This document shows positions 47,923 to 60,768 of a stretch of DNA of 64,000 nucleotides, in pieces. A program made the position numbers and the translations under genes. The notes under the pieces are model-generated. The model was not told where the DNA came from, did no database searches, and worked only from the letters and a program-made list of their open reading frames with translations. The number at the start of each line of letters is the position of its first letter. The first letter of the stretch is position 1. Source of the DNA: Acanthacorydalis orientalis (Eukaryota; Arthropoda; Insecta; Megaloptera; Corydalidae); the NCBI GenBank assembly GCA_034766995.1, contig CM068313.1, positions 39,807,996 through 39,871,995 on the forward strand. The letters are read 5' to 3'.

Positions 47923-49159
47923 GTGCGAGTGGTACTGGAGGACATATTTGATAATTTAATAAAAAAAACTCCAACCGAGCAAAAATCAAATATATTTTAA
48001 TAAAAATTTATGTACGTGTTCTTGATAAACTTTCTTATTAGATTATTCTATGAATCCGCGCCTTTGGCTTTCATAACTGCTTCAATGCGGGACCGGAATC
48101 GTTTCCATGCTTGCACTAAATGGGCGTTATTCATTTCGGACATCATCTAAACATCGACGGTAATGTGACGATGTCGATTATTCTCCTTTTCAACAACGCT
48201 CCAAACGTAGTAGTAGTCTATGGGATTTAAATCTGGCAAATTTGTAAACCACATGTTTGGTGTTACATGATCGTACAGATTGTCTGACATTCATTCTTGA
48301 GTTACCTGGGCTTCGTGAGAAGGTACTGAGTCTAAAACACGTACGGCTTTTCGTTACATACTCCATCTATTCAGTACTTAACAACTGTCTCCAGAACCTC
48401 AATGTATACAGCAGTAGTAATTTTAAGATTCTATGGAAATATGTGAGGTGCCATAACATGATCTTCGTTACTTACTACTCCTAAAAATATCACCGTTGCT
48501 GAAAATTTAGTGTGCATCACTCTGGGGACATCAGAAAGATCTGCACATAACCATATCTCATTTCTCCTGTTAGACTTTTGGTCCTGATCGAAATTTTTCT
48601 CATCAAAGAAGAACCAAAGCATCCCATGTCTGTGAGGGGTTTTAATCTTGTTAAGTAACCGCTTGGCACGGATCAAGCGGCTTTCCTGTATCTTGGCAGA
48701 CATGTATGGGCCTCCTCTGAGTACATACGACTTACATCGGATGCCCTCTTGCACCAAAGTACTGACAGTCCGCTCCGACACCGAAGTTCTTCGGCGATGG
48801 TCCTCATTGTTTTCCAGAATCATTATCAATAATGTTTTGAACCTTTTGGCTGAATTGCGGTGTCTTAATGTTATTCGAACGTTTAGAATGTTTTTTTCTC
48901 GTTAATACAGTTGAAACATCCCCGACAGAGGCTTCTGATTCCATCCGAACTTTAGGTACAAAATATCTTGTAACGTTTAGCAAGTTGCGAATTTCTAAAT
49001 CACTGTGTGCTGTACATATGGCAACAATGACTACATGTCTTTTCATTTCTAGTGTTAGCGTCTGCCATGGTAGATTTCTAGGAAATAAAAACATTTTATT
49101 TGGTTTGACAAGAGTCATAACCTAAAAAATAAGCATCCTCAAATACCACTCGCACTCTA
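47919..49159 (-). mobile_element. DD37D Tc1/mariner-type transposon, decayed
   Basis: 1241 bases. Ends CAGAGTGCGAGTGGTA at 47919 and TAGAGTGCGAGTGGTA inward from 49159, with TA flanks (47917-47918, 49160-49161). The inverted repeat is 16 bases with one mismatch. The left end lies inside a microsatellite. The transposase covers most of the interior on the minus strand. Confidence 0.88.
48020..49118 (-). pseudogene. DD37D transposase, frameshifted and with stops
   Basis: The N-terminal frame (49118-48804) has a helix-turn-helix region (HSDLEIRNLLNVTR) and a basic stretch RKKHSKRSNNIKTP. After a shift near 48815 the second frame (48829-48431) gives SERTVSTLVQEGIRCKSYVL, then AKRLLNKIKTPHRHGMLWFF and FFDEKNFDQDQKSNRRNE with the first catalytic aspartate. 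Further down come DSVPSHEAQVTQE (second aspartate), a TGA where the family has tryptophan, and PDLNPIDYYYVWSVVEKENN (third aspartate). Second and third aspartates are 37 residues apart, the DD37D spacing. The end (WKRFRSRIEAVMKAKG) is in another frame. The lineage is common in arthropods. This copy is inactive. Confidence 0.85.
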
Positions 49160-49162
49160 TAG

Positions 49163-49217
<55 letters not shown>

Positions 49218-49218
49218 A
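49163..49218. repeat. (TA)n microsatellite at a transposon end
   Basis: About 26 TA units with an AAATA break, directly beside the DD37D element's right end. Confidence 0.95.
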
Positions 49219-50047
49219 ACTTTAAATGATAATTTTTCACTTTATATATTTTACATAAAATATATAATTGTAAATGAGCATAATGTATTTTACAGGATGT
49301 TCATTTTTACTGTGTAGAACGAAAAAAAACACGTTTAGTTCGTTTTTTCCATAAAACAATTATAAAAAAAATACTAAAATATACAAAGGTTTGTAGAAGC
49401 GACAGCTTCCGGTCGGCTGGCGCATATCGTCTCAACACGTCATCCATTTTGCAGCAAAATAATTAACTCCCTGCGTAACTGATTTACTCCCTCTCGAGTA
49501 AACACCTACTGCTTCCATGAGCCATATGTTTCGTGCACGACATTCGGAGAATCTGTTATACTAGTAAACGCGAACAATAGAGTTAATTGATAGCGATATC
49601 GTGTTGAAAGTGAAATTATAAAATTTCGAGTATGTTAATACATATAATGGTTTATTGAACATAAATCTAACATGAAAATTTATTTCATATTTATGTAAAA
49701 TTTCTAATTAGAAATATTTTTAAGTTTTATATTTTTATGTATATACCAAATCTTATTAGTACTACTAAATACTATTTTGTATTTTTAAATAAAATGTTTT
49801 ATGTTTAATTTGCTGAATGTATTTCAGTTCATAGGAAAAAAAACGATAATACTATAAATGAATTTCTAAAATTTCTTTCACAGTTTTTGATAAACTATTA
49901 AATAAATAAAACAACAATCTTAACATTAAACATTAACGAGCCAAAGTCCCCTTTATAAGAAATATTTATACACCACCTCCTTTATTCACTTGAAGTGGAT
50001 TATGTAATAAACATTAATTGTGTCATTTTAATCAATGCTTATATTTA

Positions 50048-50049
<2 letters not shown>

Positions 50050-50097
<48 letters not shown>

Positions 50098-50108
50098 ATA
50101 TATATATA

Positions 50109-50160
<52 letters not shown>
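50050..50160. repeat. (TA)n microsatellite, two blocks
   Basis: TA runs separated by TATGTATGTGTA and a TGATA break; about 105 bases. Confidence 0.95.
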
Positions 50161-50161
<1 letters not shown>

Positions 50162-51062
50162 TTTCTTATAATAATGGTAAATGTAACGAAATATCTATAT
50201 TTACTTTCTGTATAAGTATTGCAAATTATACAATGATTGTTTTAAACAATGTATTTTATATATTTTTACAGTATTCACTTTAAACATACAATTTTAAAGT
50301 GTTATTAAATTTTGAACGATTAGCTGATTTAATTATTTGTATCTCTAAATTCGTTAAAATTGAAATTGTCTGTAATGAGATTACAATAATATCCACTTGA
50401 TGGCAATAGTGTCCATTGCATGATAGTAATTCGTTCGATTTCAGTAATAACGTTTGGATTTGTTTTTTAAAAAAATGATTAATAGAAAGCAATCTTCATT
50501 AATGGAGTTTCTTCGTTATCTCGTTTATGTCTTCTAATTAATTTTATTTAAGATCATGACGCTTTAAAATTTTAACAACAATACCAAAAAACGCCAAATC
50601 AGCAAATTATTTTATGAGTTACCTTATTGAAATTTTTCTCATAAAATAATCACATTCAGTATGTCTGAATTTTTTGAAAGTCGTGAATACCATAATTATA
50701 TTTTATGTTGCAGTTTTATTGTAATAAATTAAAACGAATTTATTTCTTGTAAATATAATTGATGTAAACTAGGAAGGTATTAGTTCAGACGTGAAATAAG
50801 GAACTGTTTTTATATACGTGTGATTTTTTAAACAATTGACAATAAACGTTATATAGGAAAATTATTAACTGATTATTATTTCATTTCAAAAATAAATATA
50901 TAAAAAAACAACATAGCAAGGTGATTATTCTGTATCTGGTTTAATTGATACAATAATACATTTAGAAATGAGTCATCTACTCAGTACATATATTTTATAC
51001 ATGTTTTTTATATTTATAAATAAGTGGTTAATTAATTGAAATAACTAATTGTTATTCATCTC

Positions 51063-51065
<3 letters not shown>

Positions 51066-51127
<62 letters not shown>

Positions 51128-51132
51128 CATAG
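51066..51132. repeat. (TA)n microsatellite
   Basis: About 24 TA units with TATG and TACA variants at the end. Confidence 0.95.
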
Positions 51133-51873
51133 TTCAATCACGTATAATATGTATTGTTCTTTTATTTTATAATGGTATACAATTAATAATTCCAAAGCCT
51201 TGATCAGACCTCTTAAAAATTACTACATTCATTAACTGTGATCTCTAGCGTAAAGAAATTTACGTAATTGCAATTAATTAATTATGCTGTGATTTAATCA
51301 TTTTGCGAAAGTCCATTGATCCTTCCTCGTATCGCAGACAATAATTAAAAACTGTTTATGGATACATCGTTGATTTTATTTCAATATGAATGTTTATTAG
51401 GAAAGTTTGAAATGTTAATTATTTTTTTTATTAGTACTTCATCGTTGATTACCTATATACACGGAACTCTATATAAAACGAATTATGGATTGATACATTT
51501 ATCATCAAGCCATTTTGTATTCAAAAATGTGTATTAATTTTTTTTATTATTTGATGTTAAACGATTTATAATTGTTAAATGCATCTAAATAGTTCAAAGT
51601 ACATTATAGATTGCTAGTTTCGTATATTTTTTCTATATAGTAGTATGTTTTAATTTCTTATAAACATTCACAGAACCGAGAATAGTCTGTTTAAGTTAGA
51701 AATTAAAATAAAATTCTATCGAGTATATTTACAATATTTTTTTTCTGTAACCCTTTGGCACACAAAGATCTTTCTGTCGTGTGTTTCTTATGCTATTGTA
51801 AACATTGACGTCTTTGAGACACACGCATATTTAATTCACTTCAGTGCAGCTACAAACATATATTAGAAAGAAA

Positions 51874-51877
<4 letters not shown>

Positions 51878-51921
<44 letters not shown>
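51878..51921. repeat. (TA)n inside a piggyBac derivative
   Basis: About 21 TA units between the left end and the start codon of the transposase remnant. Confidence 0.95.
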
Positions 51922-51923
<2 letters not shown>

Positions 51924-51960
51924 GTGTTAAAGTGTGAACCATAGAAACGAACCCTGCAAC

Positions 51961-52262
51961 ATGTCTGTTTTGAATTTGTACGAAAGTGACAGTGAAATTC
52001 AAATGAGCTACACGAGTGAAGACACATTTTCTTGAATATATACTTTCCACTGGTAAAAAACAGCATTCTACAGAGATGTCACATGTGCTTAAAAAATAAT
52101 ATAAGAAGCGAAACGACTTGGCAGTGTAAAAAATGTCAAATAACTCTACACTCACCAGAATGTTTCGAAAGGTTCATACTTCACAGGACTATTGAATTAT
52201 TGTTTAGTTTGTTATTTAATTATTCTTTATTCATTTTGGTTATTGTTAGTATTGAATTATAA
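51961..52262 (+). pseudogene. piggyBac transposase: both ends fused, core deleted
   Basis: An ATG at 51961 opens MSVLNLYESDSEIQMSYTSE and stops after 24 codons. It is a short acidic N-terminus typical of piggyBac. Some 40 bases later another frame carries QRCHMCLKNNIRSETTWQC, KKCQITLHSPECFERF: the CxxC...CxxC...CF zinc-binding C-terminus of the PGBD type, where the usual family ending is CF--YH. The whole DDE core of roughly 450 residues is missing. The downstream hydrophobic stretch up to 52262 is probably 3' flanking sequence read by chance. Confidence 0.72.
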
Positions 52263-52529
52263 TATTAAGCAACGTATAAATATCATTTTCTTTGTTAAGC
52301 TTGCACAAGTGTTTAGCTGAAATATAAATTATATATTTTGGTAGTCGAATTTCAATTAATTCGTATGTCAAGGGGTTAATTTTATATGATAATTGAATTA
52401 AATGAAAAAAATTGGTAATCAAGTATTATTCTCAAATATCACTGTTTATTAACATTTAATTTTTCTGAAAATATACATAAAAAGTTTTTTTCACAAATAT
52501 AATAAACTACATTTTTTCTGCTTAAAATT

Positions 52530-52530
52530 G

Positions 52531-52565
<35 letters not shown>

Positions 52566-52605
52566 GTGTGTGTGTGTGTATAAGTGTTCCTATATATGTG
52601 TGTAG
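52530..52605. repeat. (TA)n(CA)n(TG)n microsatellite
   Basis: TA run, CACATATGTG palindrome, then TG units. Confidence 0.9.
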
Positions 52606-53109
52606 AATTAATAATTTTAAAATGTCAAATAACATTATTCATTGAAGAAAGACATTCTTACATATGTTTTATTTTCAATCCGTATTTGTCATTTCAAGAT
52701 TCAAAAAATTATTATATATTTTATATATCATAATTATTATTTTTTTAAAACGTAATTTATGTTTATATATATATACATTTATTAAATATGTATCTATAAC
52801 AACAATGGTATCAAAAATCAGACAAAAAGCGATTTAATGAAAGCATAAAATTATATATTTTCTTTTGAAAAAAGCAAGTGCCTCAATTAACTCATCCTAA
52901 CAATTTTTTTTGTACTTTTAAAAGATTTTATACGTTATGCTGAATATTATTTGAAGTATAAGTAAAAATTTGATAAAACATGTATTTATAATTTGTAGAA
53001 TTATATATTTTTTACACTATGTTATATTTTCATATTAGTGTTAAACTGAAAAATGTAATCTAAAAATATGCCTGATATCTCGATTTAATGAAATGTTTAT
53101 ATTATTGAA

Positions 53110-53111
<2 letters not shown>

Positions 53112-53190
<79 letters not shown>

Positions 53191-53200
53191 GTGTGTGTGT
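53112..53200. repeat. (TA)n(TATG)n(TG)n microsatellite
   Basis: About 20 TA units grade into six TATG units and six TG units, showing stepwise change of motif. Confidence 0.95.
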
Positions 53201-53579
53201 TGTGTTATATCACGACAGTTACAATTAAATTTGTCGCCGTAATTTTAAGACACAATTACAAATGTTTAATAATAGTATCTTTGTCATTTAAGTAGTCATT
53301 TTAATTACATTGTTTCCTTTATTTGTAGTGTTTGTCACTTTATACGATTCTCGTTTATAATATCTCAGTATTTGCTTATTACAAACATTCATTTTGATCA
53401 GTACATTTATCTAGAATTCATCTCCTGTCAGTAACGTCTTCAGTATTCAAGAAATTATACTTTGTATCGCATTCACATTTTTGGTTTAGAATATTTTTGT
53501 TTTAAAACTATCAATGTTTTTTTTATATTTTTTTCTGCTGCAAATTGTTTGAAAGTGAAAAATTAAAAAATGAAAGTTT

Positions 53580-53585
<6 letters not shown>

Positions 53586-53636
<51 letters not shown>

Positions 53637-53675
53637 AGGTGTGGGTGTGTATGTAAAAGAGAGAGAGAGAGAAAG
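53586..53675. repeat. (TA)n(TG)n...(GA)n microsatellite
   Basis: TA, then TG units, a GTGGGTGTG stretch, and a GA run of about seven units. Confidence 0.95.
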
Positions 53676-54093
53676 AAAAAACTAAAACAATTAATTCAAA
53701 TGAATATTACAAAGAAAAACTTATAAGTACAATAATGTATCTATAAAATTAATTTCTATATTAAGACATTTTTTATGTAATTATATCCTTATCGCATTTC
53801 AATGCATAAAACATTCATTTAATACAACTTATTTATCGACGACATCATTTTTAAATAATATGCACATTATTTTAAATAATACGTTCTTATTTAAATATTT
53901 ATATCTTTCGAGACGCTTTAAAGCGACTACTACATATGATAATTTAACATATTCATATATAAGTACAAGCATTGACTTGTTCGCAGTATCCACCTGTCAT
54001 TTTGACTTCACCATGTTTATTTGAACTCGTGCTGACAGTTAATCATATCAACATTACTGTACTTAAGATTTTGTCGTGAAAATAAGGCCATAT

Positions 54094-54097
<4 letters not shown>

Positions 54098-54161
<64 letters not shown>
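54098..54161. repeat. (TA)n microsatellite
   Basis: About 32 uninterrupted TA units. Confidence 0.95.
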
Positions 54162-54162
<1 letters not shown>

Positions 54163-55121
54163 CTTGACTGTCAGTCTAAGTCAGCAACCGTTATATAGAA
54201 CATTGTAGCTAAAACTGGAAATTAATTGCGACGTTGCTTTTACGAATATCTTTTGTCGAAAATACGTTCGGGTATTTTGTTTCACGACTTTTCGTTTTAG
54301 AATTGCATATGTAATAACATTTTGTGTCTTTAAAAATGGATTTACTTATAATGAAAACATGATAATTTTGTACTATGCTTATTTGAAAGAATAATAACAT
54401 GTTTCACATTTACACATGCAGCAATACACCAAATAAATTTTATGAGATTTACATAAATAAATCACAAAAAGTAGTATTTAATTTTTTTGTTATAGTATTA
54501 GAAAAAAGTGTAATTGAATTCAAAATTACCTGTTAAGGTATATTTTTGAACATATTTACTAATTAATTATGCGTAAATTGTTTTAAAATGTATTTGTTTC
54601 AATTTTCTAAAAGCATTACATAATTCGTACCAAAGTTATTGAACTATTAATCTATTTTTTATTTAAAAACCAAAGTCAAGTATATTATATGTTTTTTGTT
54701 AACATATATAAAGGAATATTAGAAGTTCGTTTTAGTTTTGTCATTTTTCTGTAAGCCATTAAATAATTTTTGTACAATTGGAAATTTTTGTTCTTTTAAA
54801 AAAAGTTTTATGAAATGAAATTATTTGGTATTCGATTCAATCGCACGCTGTATTATTTGAAAAGCCTGAAGAGTATTTGAACTGAATTGATTTATTTTCA
54901 AGCAAAAATACAATGATCGTGTAAATTAAAGCTCAATTGCAGAATCATATTTTGTTTCCAACCGGGTGAAAATATATTTGTCGCTCGAATGTTCTCACTT
55001 CTGTTTACAGAAATATTTACTTAATTAATTATGTCCCGTGAATTATAGTAATTAAATATTATTAAGTTATTTGGTATATTCAAATTTTGGAGGATCCATT
55101 TTGAATATTCAGTTGTTCCAG

Positions 55122-55193
55122 GCCATCAAACACCTCCAACACCCTCACTCTCACCACACTGAAACACTAGCATGGCCAATCTATGTTTATTGA
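55122..55193 (+). other. Candidate terminal exon (weak)
   Basis: After a TATTCAGTTGTTCCAG acceptor-like string, 23 codons read AIKHLQHPHSHHTETLAWPI, then VY and TGA. The segment is C-rich in an AT-rich region, which is why it stands out. No family match; could be chance. Confidence 0.2.
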
Positions 55194-56052
55194 TAATTTA
55201 GTTACAAATAATGGAGTCATTTGTAGTCATACTTATTTTATTTACTGATCCTTCATTTGATTAATACATTTTCATATTCAAATAATGAATCATTACAAAA
55301 TTAACTTTTTATTAAGTGAAATTTTATCTATGGTCTGCGAATTAAGTTATTTTGATTTTTTCTAAACTCGGATATAAAATTGAAAGAAAAAAATTTGAAC
55401 CATTTTAATATAGGAACAGTTATTAAAAATTCTTTTCATCAATTACCATCACGTTGGAAACGTTCAGGTTATTACTTTGTTTACTCAAATCACAGATACT
55501 TTTCATCAATCGAAAGAAATCTACTTCTATTATTAGTCTTCCAAAATTAATCTTTATTTTTTCTTAAAGATTAACTAACTTAAAATAAAAACTGAAAATT
55601 AAGTATTGTAATTATCAAATAATAAAAAAGATATATATCAGCACAATAAATGAATTATTCATCTTTTTTTTATCGAATACATTGGCAAAAATGCATATTC
55701 TGTTGCAAAGTAGACATTTTTTGACAAAAATCATTATGTAAAAATAAAAACTGTACGTTACATCTATATTATGAATAATATAATGATGTTTATAAGATAA
55801 ACATGGGCTAGGCCTATAAAAAATCATTAGTTATTTATAAAAAAAAGTCAACTCTAATATGAAACGAGAATTTTTAGATTTGTATGCTAAGCCTCTCTGG
55901 CTACAAAGTACTCATTTTACAGTATCAATATTTATGTAATTTTTTATTAAGTTAATTAAATGCGGTGTACTTTTAGTCTCACTGTAAAATTTAATATATA
56001 ATTTATTATTCGATGTATTTCTCACTAATTAATCGAAATTTGAGCAGTGGTA

Positions 56053-56555
56053 TTAGATTAATAGAAAAATAATTACGGTTAAGACTTTCAAATTCGTATG
56101 CATTTTTTATTTTAAGTGGTCCAAAACTGTTGAATGACGCCTAAATTTTTTGCAAGCTCTTGAATTACTGTGCAAGATTCTAATCCAACTAACGCCTTCA
56201 GTTGGTCGTTATAACCTGAAAAAGGACGTCAGTGACATTCTTCGTCTTCAAGGCTCTCGTTCTAAGTACGAAATTTTTGAAACCGTTATTGCATAGTACA
56301 CTTCTTAACATTACCCTCACCAAAAGCATCGTTTAGTTTACGAGCAGTTTTTGCTGCTTTGCCACCCGTTTTGTACTCATACAAAATAATTGCTCTTATT
56401 TACTTCTTTTCCATTGTTAATTCAATAGCCCAATTTAAAGCAAAATTAATAATAAAACCAAAGTCGATGTTACCAAAATACAGACACTTTCATTGAAAAA
56501 AAGTAAGGTCGGAATTGAGAAAACAAAAACCGCAACAATTTTCCTACCAATCTAA
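56053..56555 (-). mobile_element. SETMAR/Hsmar1-like mariner MITE, complete copy 7
   Basis: 503 bases between TA sites, with decayed ends TTAGATTAATAGAAAAATAA and TTAGATTGGTAGGAAAATTG inward. It is shorter than the sister copies through small losses, including part of the leader near 56485, and has the same junction after DHLK. Confidence 0.85.
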
Positions 56556-58899
56556 TATTTTACTATTGATCTCATTTTTTTTAAATATAACATCGTTATT
56601 TTTCAAGCATCTTTTATTCTCAAATACTTGATTGAGTAATGGTTGACTTTATTGTATTTTAAATATTATTATTTTGCAGTCCCGTTTCATGTTAATAAAA
56701 GATAAAAAAATATCTAGATGTATTAGCTTAATTTATTTTTATCGAAAAATGTTATTTTATGCTATTATAAAATAACAATTTTAATAAAAAAAAATGGGAA
56801 ATAATTTTTAAATCCATAAATATTTATTATTAGTCATTAATAATAATAATTCATACTTTTTTATTCCATAACAAGATAACATTTAGTATTCATTTATAAT
56901 TAGTAACTTTTGTTATTGAATATAATTTAAATATTTTAAGAATTTCCGTGTTGTAACTATAAGACATTCTATCGAAGTATTCTAACATTAACGTCAACAG
57001 TAGATTTTAACTTCAGTGCCACTTGTAACTTGAAGGCATCTGAGCATGTGTTCTATTTTCAACCATATTCTTTTTTTATAAAAAATAACATATCACTGTT
57101 CGAGTTTGTATTCAGTTCTGCAGGTCATAAGTGATTCGTTAAATTCAATTAAATTGTTTGGAATTATTTATACAAATGATACTAGGAATTCTCAAAACGC
57201 ATTCGTTATTTTATTATATATTTTTTTTAATTATTCCTACTTACTAAGATCAGTACTAGAAATCGTAGTATTTTCTATAATATATGTCATTTGTACAGTA
57301 TTAAATTGTATGTTAATAAATAAATGGAATTGTTTATATAGAATCAGACAAACATAAAGTTAACTGTTTTCTCTAATTTATTTAGTGTCATTAATTTATC
57401 GATTTATTCAACATAGAAGATATTTTTTAAAAAGAAAAACGAAATATAAATTAAACATTTCATATTTTATTCTAATCTTGTGTTTTACATAACAAATGTC
57501 CGATTTTATGTTATTTTTTGAACTGTTGACAAATTTAAGAAACAGAAAAATGTTAAATGAATACTGATAAATGTCATTCAGCCAAACTGATAAATAAAAG
57601 AGTGTTGAAGGTAAATGAAATCGTAAAAAATGATAAAAATCATTCTCTCACAGTTATACTCAACCAGTTATACTTCTTGTAAGAAATGTATACAAGTGTA
57701 TGTTTTTCTTTTTGTAATCATTTCTCATTTGCCACTTCCTAGTTATCTAAGTATTACTTGCAAATGATGATGAAGTACGTTTTGAAAAAGATAATAAAGT
57801 AAATACTCATGTTGTGTACAAAACAACATTTATACATTCATCATGAACATATTAGAAGACAGTACGATCGATAATGATAAAACTAAATTAAAATATTGAT
57901 ATTTCCTGTTCATTATTGTTGTTATTAATCAATTATTATGAAATTTATAATACTGATAAAATCGCGATTTTCAATAGTATTGATCGTGCTTATTTATTTA
58001 TTTGTTTACAATAAAGTATGTATTTCCAGCCTGTTTTATAAATAATATGTTTTTTTTATGTATTCTACATTTGTGTCCATTAATGATATTACGAAATCAT
58101 CAATTAAATACTTTGTTTAAAAATGATCACAGATTGATATTTTATGTAAAATAAAATTGTTAAGTACTACATTTAGTTCATTTTCTCTGCGACCGGTTTT
58201 AACTTTTATTATCTATGGATTGATTTTGAAATCTAATCTAAAATTCAAAATCTACCTGAAAATGACAAAGACTGAATCCAGTTATAGAAAAAACGAACTT
58301 CAATGCAGCTTCAAGGATTCAAACAAAATTATCATGAACAATGGTACACAGGAAGAAATTGCTAAAAATTAAACTGAATAATTAATTATTAATTAAAACC
58401 AATAATATAAGACAGGACAATTTTAAAATTTTAATATGAAAATTGTATAAATACAAACATTACAAAGTGAAACTAATATTAAAAATATATTTAAATAGCA
58501 ATTTAATTTATAGATTCATTTTGTTATTAATGAATAGATTGTGCACATCAACGAGATGTACTTTAGCAGAAGTTTAAAAAGTGTTAAAACAGATACCGGT
58601 ATTCTATGATTTATATTCGTTACTCATTGAAATGTTTTTCTCAATTTTAAAATTTCTTTTAAAAACATTCAAACACCAACAGTTTTGTCTCCTAAATATA
58701 GACCAATGACAACTTTATTGCTTTTTCAGAAACCATGTCATTAGATTTAAATATTCGGTTTATCCAAATAAATCGTTGCTCGTCAGAAAAAATAACGGAG
58801 TTCTTCATCCCACGTCATATGATTATTTTCAAATTTTATTCTAGCTTGTTTGCGTTATTCCATTTAAGTACATTCCTAGATATTTTTGTTTATTTAAAA
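56556..58899. other. AT-rich, no recognised feature
   Basis: Frames at 57106-57357 and 58157-58372 are open but of background composition. Confidence 0.5.
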
Positions 58900-59321
58900 C
58901 AGGGGTTCTTAACCTGTGAGTTATGCTTCCCCTGGGGAGGTACAAAGGGTTTAGTAGGGACGTGTGATTATCCTCTATAAAATAAAGACAAGAAATCGGT
59001 TGGATTCCAGGTATGACATGCGGCTAGCTTTGTCTAAGATTATACCCAGAATTTGTTGTCTCATTGATCGAAGAAGCAACAAGTACTTCATTAAATAGCA
59101 CTGAGGATTTTAAGTGACTTCTTAATCATATTGAAAGACTAAAAGATGTCCCTGAGGAACAATTTTTTCTTTACTATTTCTATGTATCTGAGGATGTTAA
59201 AATAAAATTTCCATGTCAATTACGTAATTTATTAATTATTAATTGGTTTTGAAGAGAGGAGGTGTGAATTTAAAGTTTACTTTCTGGGGAGGTGTGAGAC
59301 TAACATGGTTAAGAACCTCTG
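58900..59321. mobile_element. hAT MITE with ATTTAAAA target duplication
   Basis: 422 bases. Ends CAGGGGTTCTTAACCTGTG and, inward, CAGAGGTTCTTAACCATG. Exact 8-base flanks ATTTAAAA at 58892-58899 and 59322-59329. The ends are of the widespread CAGNGGTTC hAT type. No transposase frame. Confidence 0.93.
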
Positions 59322-60075
59322 ATTTAAAACCCTATTAATCTTCACCGTGTTTGGTTTATTGTTAATTTTTCTGAAATAACTAAAACGAAAAATTGATATT
59401 TTTTTTCTCTTTTAATGATTAGTATTACCAAATTTAAAAACATTTTCCCCTGTAAGTCGCCTTAGTTTTACAGAATGGTTAATTATATTTAAATACATAT
59501 TAGCAGTTGTTCAGATATCCTCCTTATATTTGTATGCTATTATTTTATTTGTTGTATTTTATTAAATTGATCGTATTTAATAATCTCGTTTCAAACAAAT
59601 TATTTGACACTTTACTGAACTTATGTGATATTACAAAATCTAAGAAAAGAATAAAAAGTCAAACTGAATTTTTCGTTTTTATATTTTTTAGCTAAATTTT
59701 AAAAATCTGTTCCTCAGTATGAATTTGAAAAAAAAATTAAAGTCTACCTGTTCTATATTTCATATATTCTTTTTCCAATCACCATTCTATAATAATGAGT
59801 TCGAGTTTAAGGAATATATACAATTTTCGTTTGTACTACAATTTTTGATTTTTTTACATAATTTTAAGTATATTATTGTCGAGTTTTCAATTTATAAAGT
59901 TATTTATGTTTTTCTCTTAACTGTTATAGATTGCATACAAATATTGATAGTGAAATTCTAATAATATTTTTAAAATATGAATGTGAAATAAGCATGAAAT
60001 TTTAAGAAAACATAATGAATATTTTCATGACGTTCAGATATTGGTTATATATTCAAACATATGGGAAATATATAC
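59322..60075. other. AT-rich, no recognised feature
   Basis: Open frames at 59507-59695 and 59719-59961 are hydrophobic, AT-driven and unsupported. Confidence 0.5.
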
Positions 60076-60753
60076 CAGGGGTGGGCAACTTATTCGGTAA
60101 TAAGAGCCACATATAATATTTGTCATACACTTTTGAATGTTCAAGAGCCACAGAAAATATTATTTTAAAATTGTATTTATTAGGGTACTAAACAAATAAT
60201 TGCTGTTTACGACCTTCAAATTCATATACAAAACCGTAACTATTTTCCTACCGCCTAATATAAATAATAAAAAATAAATATTATAGTAGTCCTACTCACC
60301 AAAGCAGAATATGTTTAATTTTTACTCGTTTACTTTAATTGAGTCTTCATTTTTACAGTTAAAAGTTGCTGAGATCGTGTTGAAAGTTGGATTTTTAAAC
60401 ATATTTTTCTCAAAAATTTATACAGTAACCCGTCACAAATTTAGTTTTATTGCATTCAGTAAGTTTTAATTAACAAAATTGTTTAGTTTCATATATTTTT
60501 AAGGATTGTCCATAACCATAGAGCCACCTTAAAACGACAGTTTGGACACAATGCTTATGGATGTTTGAAAAGATAATGTGAATTACCCTTTTATATATAA
60601 AATATTCTAATATTGCTACATCCTATACTACTGTAGATTATTAATATTCAAGTTCAGGAAAAATGGCAATGAAACCCAATATTGTCTCGAGATCCGCACA
60701 GAGTAACTTTGGGAGTCACATGCGGATCGTGAGCCGCAGTTTGTACACTCTTG
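60076..60753 (+). mobile_element. hAT MITE carrying a nested mariner miniature
   Basis: 678 bases. Left end CAGGGGTGGGCAACTTATTC, right end inward CAAGAGTGTACAAACTGCGG. Flanks ATATATAC (60068-60075) and AAATATAC (60754-60761) agree at seven of eight bases. It is the longer relative of the copy at 38851-39177 and contains a 79-base mariner insertion. Confidence 0.9.
60180..60258. mobile_element. 79-base mariner miniature element nested in hAT
   Basis: Begins TTAGGGTACTAAACAAATAA and ends with the complement of TTAGGCGGTAGGAAAATAGT, between TA at 60178-60179 and 60259-60260. The segment GTTTACGACCTTCAAATTCA matches the 3' end of the SETMAR-like MITEs. Only the two ends remain. The related hAT at 38851 lacks it, giving an empty site. 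Confidence 0.9.
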
Positions 60754-60768
60754 AAATATACTATAAGT

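Larger units (their letters stand above)
49160..51750. other. AT-rich; CpG-bearing piece at 49.38-49.62 kb
   Basis: Bases 49380-49620 have many CpGs. On the minus strand they read open for REGVNQLRRELIILLQNG and RVETICASRP around one stop, possibly the tail of an unrecognised element. A CAGGATGTTCATTTTTAC string at 49294 looks like a Tc1-type end, but no partner was found. The remainder is AT-rich with the listed arrays. Confidence 0.35.
51751..52375 (+). mobile_element. piggyBac deletion derivative, 625 bases
   Basis: Left end CCCTTTGGCACACA follows GTAA (51747-51750). Right end, inward, CCCCTTGACATACG precedes TTAA (52376-52379). Coding remnants of both transposase ends lie on the plus strand. 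A (TA)n array interrupts the 5' leader. The mismatch of GTAA against TTAA is most simply a point change in one flank. Confidence 0.7.
52376..56052. other. AT-rich with microsatellites
   Basis: Apart from the listed arrays and a C-rich candidate exon at 55122-55193, nothing recognised. Bases 53930-54070 contain a few CpGs. Confidence 0.45.

Noticed and set aside
48257..49125. Plus-strand frames of about 75-85 codons over the DD37D element
   Set aside because: Shadows; the minus strand carries the catalytic motifs.
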